64,000 bases of DNA, taken from NCBI GenBank assembly GCA_900319905.1, contig ONQB01000001.1, positions 1 to 64,000 on the forward strand. The letters are read 5' to 3'. The DNA comes from an uncultured Prevotella sp. (lineage in GTDB: Bacteria > Bacteroidota > Bacteroidia > Bacteroidales > Bacteroidaceae). Positions within the stretch are counted from its first letter, which is position 1. The number at the start of each line of letters is the position of its first letter. The position numbers and the translations under genes were made by a program. Positions 61,683-64,000 of the stretch are shown in pieces. The notes under the pieces were generated by a model, which saw nothing but the letters and a program-made list of their open reading frames with translations, searched no databases and was not told the DNA's origin.

Positions 61683-63113
61683 TTACCGCTCGTCGTCGGG
61701 AGCCACCATCTTCTTGCCGAAATTCTTCAGCCCGGTCAGCGTGCGTTGCAGCCATGTGGGTTTGCCGTCACCGTGTTCCTCCTTTGGTTCTTCCTCGTGA
61801 GGCTTGTTGTCTTCTTTGGGCTGCTCTTTCTTTACTTCCTCCTTGGGCTTCAGCTGTTCTTGCTGGTCGAGTACGCGTCCCACGCCTTCGGAGGCTGCGG
61901 ACTTGCCGGTTTCCTCGGTCGCAGCCGTCGGTTTTTCAGTCATTCTTCCGAAGAGGTCGTTCGACAGCTCACCGCCGTCGCAGTTTTGGTTGCCCTTGCA
62001 GAGGATGCCGAGCGCTGTGCACAAACGTCCGTCCTTGGCGTTGACGATGGCGTTGCCCGACTTGATGGTTTCGTTGACGAACTTTGCGATGCGTATCTTG
62101 TCGACGTGGGTATAGTTGCGGAAGGCCGTCTCGATATTGGCCATGTTGGAACCGCCGCCCGTGAGGATGATGCCGGCAAGCAGCTTGTCGGCAAATTCGC
62201 TGGGCACCTGGCACCACACATTCTCGATGATCTCCTGCATGCGTGCTTCCACGATCTCGGCGAACTTCGTGGCGGGCACCGAGCGGTCGTTGTCGATGGG
62301 GTAGTTGAGTGTGCGGTCGAGTGCGTTATCGTCGGTATAGGCACTGGCATACTTGATCTTCATGGCTTCTGCTGTTGATTCCTCCATCTGCAGCGATGCA
62401 ATGTCCTTGGTGATGTTGTTGCTGCCCAATGGGATGACGGCGAGATGGCGTACGATACCGCGGTAGTAGATGCAGACGGTCGTGGTCTCCGCACCGAGGT
62501 CTACGAGCACGCAGCCGCTGCGGCGCTCACTGTCAGACAGCACACTGTCGGCCAAAGCCAGCGGTGAGAGATACATGTCGAGGACAGAGATGTTGGCCTG
62601 GTCGAAACTCTTCTTCAAAGCGCGGTAGAACACCTTGCGCCAAAGGATATTGAGGAAGTTGCCTTCCAGCCGTGAGCATTGTATGCCTACGGGGTCGAGC
62701 TGGAACTGATTGTCCACCTTATATTCCTGTGTAATGGCGTCGAGGATGAGCTTGTCTGGATACTGCATGCTGCGGTTGGCGTCCATCAGTGAGTTGATCA
62801 TATCCTGTGTCACCACGCTGTCGGCAGAAAGCTCTCTGACGTTGGTGTTTCTCACGCTTTGTATGGACTGTCCGCCCACGCCTACATAAACGTGCGCGAC
62901 TTTTCTCTTGAGAGAGGCTTCCAGCTTCTTCATGATGCTGGTCAGAGCCTGCACGGTCTTGTCGATGTTGTAAACCACGCCTTTCCGGATACATTCGGCG
63001 GAGTTTTCCTGCGCCACAGCTTGCACGGTGATGCTGCCATCGAGATTCTTATGTCCGGCGATGCCGGTGATCTTTGACGAGCCTAATTCTATTGCAACTA
63101 TGAATTCTGCCAT
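61683..63113 (-). CDS. ftsA: Cell division protein FtsA
   Basis: Actin-like membrane tether for FtsZ. The 476-residue protein has FIVAIELGSSKITGIAGHKN at the start (phosphate 1 of the actin fold), VLVDLGAETTTVCIYYRG for phosphate 2, and ILTGGGSNMANIE for the adenosine site. A long Lys/Glu linker (about 385-450) is followed by the amphipathic tail LTGLKNFGKKMVAP that binds the membrane. It is 10 bp before ftsZ and 10 bp after ftsQ in the dcw cluster. Confidence 0.95.
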   Translation of the reverse strand: MAEFIVAIELGSSKITGIAGHKNLDGSITVQAVAQENSAECIRKGVVYNIDKTVQALTSIMKKLEASLKRKVAHVYVGVGGQSIQSVRNTNVRELSADSVVTQDMINSLMDANRSMQYPDKLILDAITQEYKVDNQFQLDPVGIQCSRLEGNFLNILWRKVFYRALKKSFDQANISVLDMYLSPLALADSVLSDSERRSGCVLVDLGAETTTVCIYYRGIVRHLAVIPLGSNNITKDIASLQMEESTAEAMKIKYASAYTDDNALDRTLNYPIDNDRSVPATKFAEIVEARMQEIIENVWCQVPSEFADKLLAGIILTGGGSNMANIETAFRNYTHVDKIRIAKFVNETIKSGNAIVNAKDGRLCTALGILCKGNQNCDGGELSNDLFGRMTEKPTAATEETGKSAASEGVGRVLDQQEQLKPKEEVKKEQPKEDNKPHEEEPKEEHGDGKPTWLQRTLTGLKNFGKKMVAPDDER

Positions 63114-63123
63114 GAGATAATTG

Positions 63124-63921
63124 CTATTGGTTTGTTGTACGTTTTTTGCAAATAATTTGGTTATCGAACTCCACGTCGATGTAGGAGTACTTGTTCCATC
63201 CGGCCTGAGACAGGCCGTAGATGTAGAACTTCTTGAGCCGGTCCATCTTTACATTAGCGTAGTCGGTGATGAGCTGCTTTCGCTCAGAGGCGTACTTGGA
63301 GTAGGGCAGTTGTCCGATATAGATGACATGGTTGCCCACTCTTGGTACCAATTCAATGCCTTTGTTGGGCAGCACGTTGATCTGCACTATCTGGTTGCGC
63401 CAGAAGTCGTCGGACATGATTGCCTCGCTGAGGTAAGAGATGTAGTGCTGTGCAAAGTTCTTGCTGATGTAGCCGGTTGCCACCACGAGGTTGCTGGTGT
63501 AATGGGAGTTGGGCATGACCTTGTGGTTGTCGTCGAGATAGTAGTCATCACCGTTGGCCGCCATGACATGCAGGGTGGGCATGCGTTGCGTGAGCGAGAT
63601 GCAGACCTTGCCGTCCTCTGTTTTGTAGCACTCTGCGTTTTTGACAAACGGGCTCTGCTTGAGCTTGTTCTCTATGCGTCGTGTGTTGACAGTCGAGAGT
63701 GGTTCATGCACGGGGTAGAGATGGCTTCTCTTGAGGCGTTCAGCCACTTCCTCCTTCGAGATGAAGCCGTTGACGGTCTCGTCCTGGATGTCGATGTTCA
63801 GGCCGCTGCAGACACGTTTCGTGTCTTCCGGCTTGTTGAAAGCCGTAAGAGCCACCACGAGATATACACATAGCAGTGCATCGCAGGTGATGAGACAGGT
63901 TCTTTTCCAGTTGAAACGCAT
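63124..63921 (-). CDS. ftsQ: Cell division protein FtsQ
   Basis: Single-pass inner-membrane protein that links early and late division proteins. The 265-residue protein has an N-terminal basic part and a membrane segment at about residues 10-30 (ITCDALLCVYLVVALTAF), then a POTRA-like and beta region in the periplasm with RRIENKLKQSPFVKNAECYK. The family is poorly conserved in Bacteroidota; position between murC and ftsA supports the name. It starts 10 bp after the murC stop. Confidence 0.85.
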   Translation of the reverse strand: MRFNWKRTCLITCDALLCVYLVVALTAFNKPEDTKRVCSGLNIDIQDETVNGFISKEEVAERLKRSHLYPVHEPLSTVNTRRIENKLKQSPFVKNAECYKTEDGKVCISLTQRMPTLHVMAANGDDYYLDDNHKVMPNSHYTSNLVVATGYISKNFAQHYISYLSEAIMSDDFWRNQIVQINVLPNKGIELVPRVGNHVIYIGQLPYSKYASERKQLITDYANVKMDRLKKFYIYGLSQAGWNKYSYIDVEFDNQIICKKRTTNQ

Positions 63922-63931
63922 CTGTCAGCCT

Positions 63932-64000
63932 TTATTTCTTCTGTTCTTTCTCTTTGATGATTCTTGTGATTTGCGGCACCATGTTGTCGAGATCGCCGGC
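63932..64000 (-). CDS. murC: UDP-N-acetylmuramate--L-alanine ligase MurC, 3' end
   Basis: Only the last 22 codons are in the window, reading AGDLDNMVPQITRIIKEKEQ then KK and a TAA stop. GAGD-like ending and the position directly before ftsQ fit MurC of the peptidoglycan pathway. The rest lies beyond base 64000. Confidence 0.7.
   Translation of the reverse strand, partial: AGDLDNMVPQITRIIKEKEQKK

Overview
The window looks like chromosome-type DNA from a Prevotella-like member of the Bacteroidales. The evidence is the many Bacteroidota promoters of the TAnnTTTG type (usually TAACTTTG), a SusC/SusD pair, the topA-aroK-speA-argB gene order, split sufBCD-sufS and rimP-nusA-infB operons, T9SS-like C-terminal tails of the kind common in Prevotella, and a dcw cell-division cluster (murC-ftsQ-ftsA-ftsZ). 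No ribosomal RNA, CRISPR array, IS transposase or prophage was seen.

Layout. 0-6 kb: an anti-sigma-like gene, then a complete-looking iteron-type replication origin (22-bp repeat arrays, 12-bp repeats, a promoter, three AT-rich 11-mers) in front of a Rep_3-like initiator gene, then a one-polypeptide type IIG-like restriction-modification gene. 6-15 kb (minus strand): ECF sigma factor, argB, speA, aroK, topA, a NUDIX hydrolase and a thioredoxin-fold lipoprotein without its cysteines. 15-34 kb (mostly plus): pnp, pncB, an EamA transporter, an Rpn-like nuclease, rubrerythrin (minus), rimP-nusA-infB, sufBCD-sufS, rnhB and a WYL regulator. 34-51 kb (plus): a SusC/SusD locus with a zinc metallohydrolase lipoprotein and a DUF4302 lipoprotein, a secreted protein, two M6 metalloproteases and an SGNH hydrolase, probably concerned with protein or peptide breakdown and import. 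51-64 kb: gpmI, ung, a DUF3109 protein, an AraC regulator with a rhamnosidase-N-like secreted protein, gyrB, rpsT with tRNA-Glu, recO, a YqeY protein, ftsZ, ftsA, ftsQ and the end of murC.

The most notable non-coding content is (i) the iteron origin, which may be the replication origin of a second chromosome or an integrated plasmid origin and which sits between an ECF sigma gene and its likely anti-sigma partner; (ii) a family of six intergenic inverted-repeat elements built from 9-bp GAAGTCCGG units with a conserved core; (iii) a 118-bp element able to fold as an outer stem with three hairpins, with a second partial copy at the window start; (iv) CCCACCCCC...GGGGAGGG elements with conserved flanks and interchangeable central hairpins; and (v) several intergenic tandem arrays with exactly 9-bp or 22-bp periods. 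All functional names come from reading motifs by eye; no database search was run.
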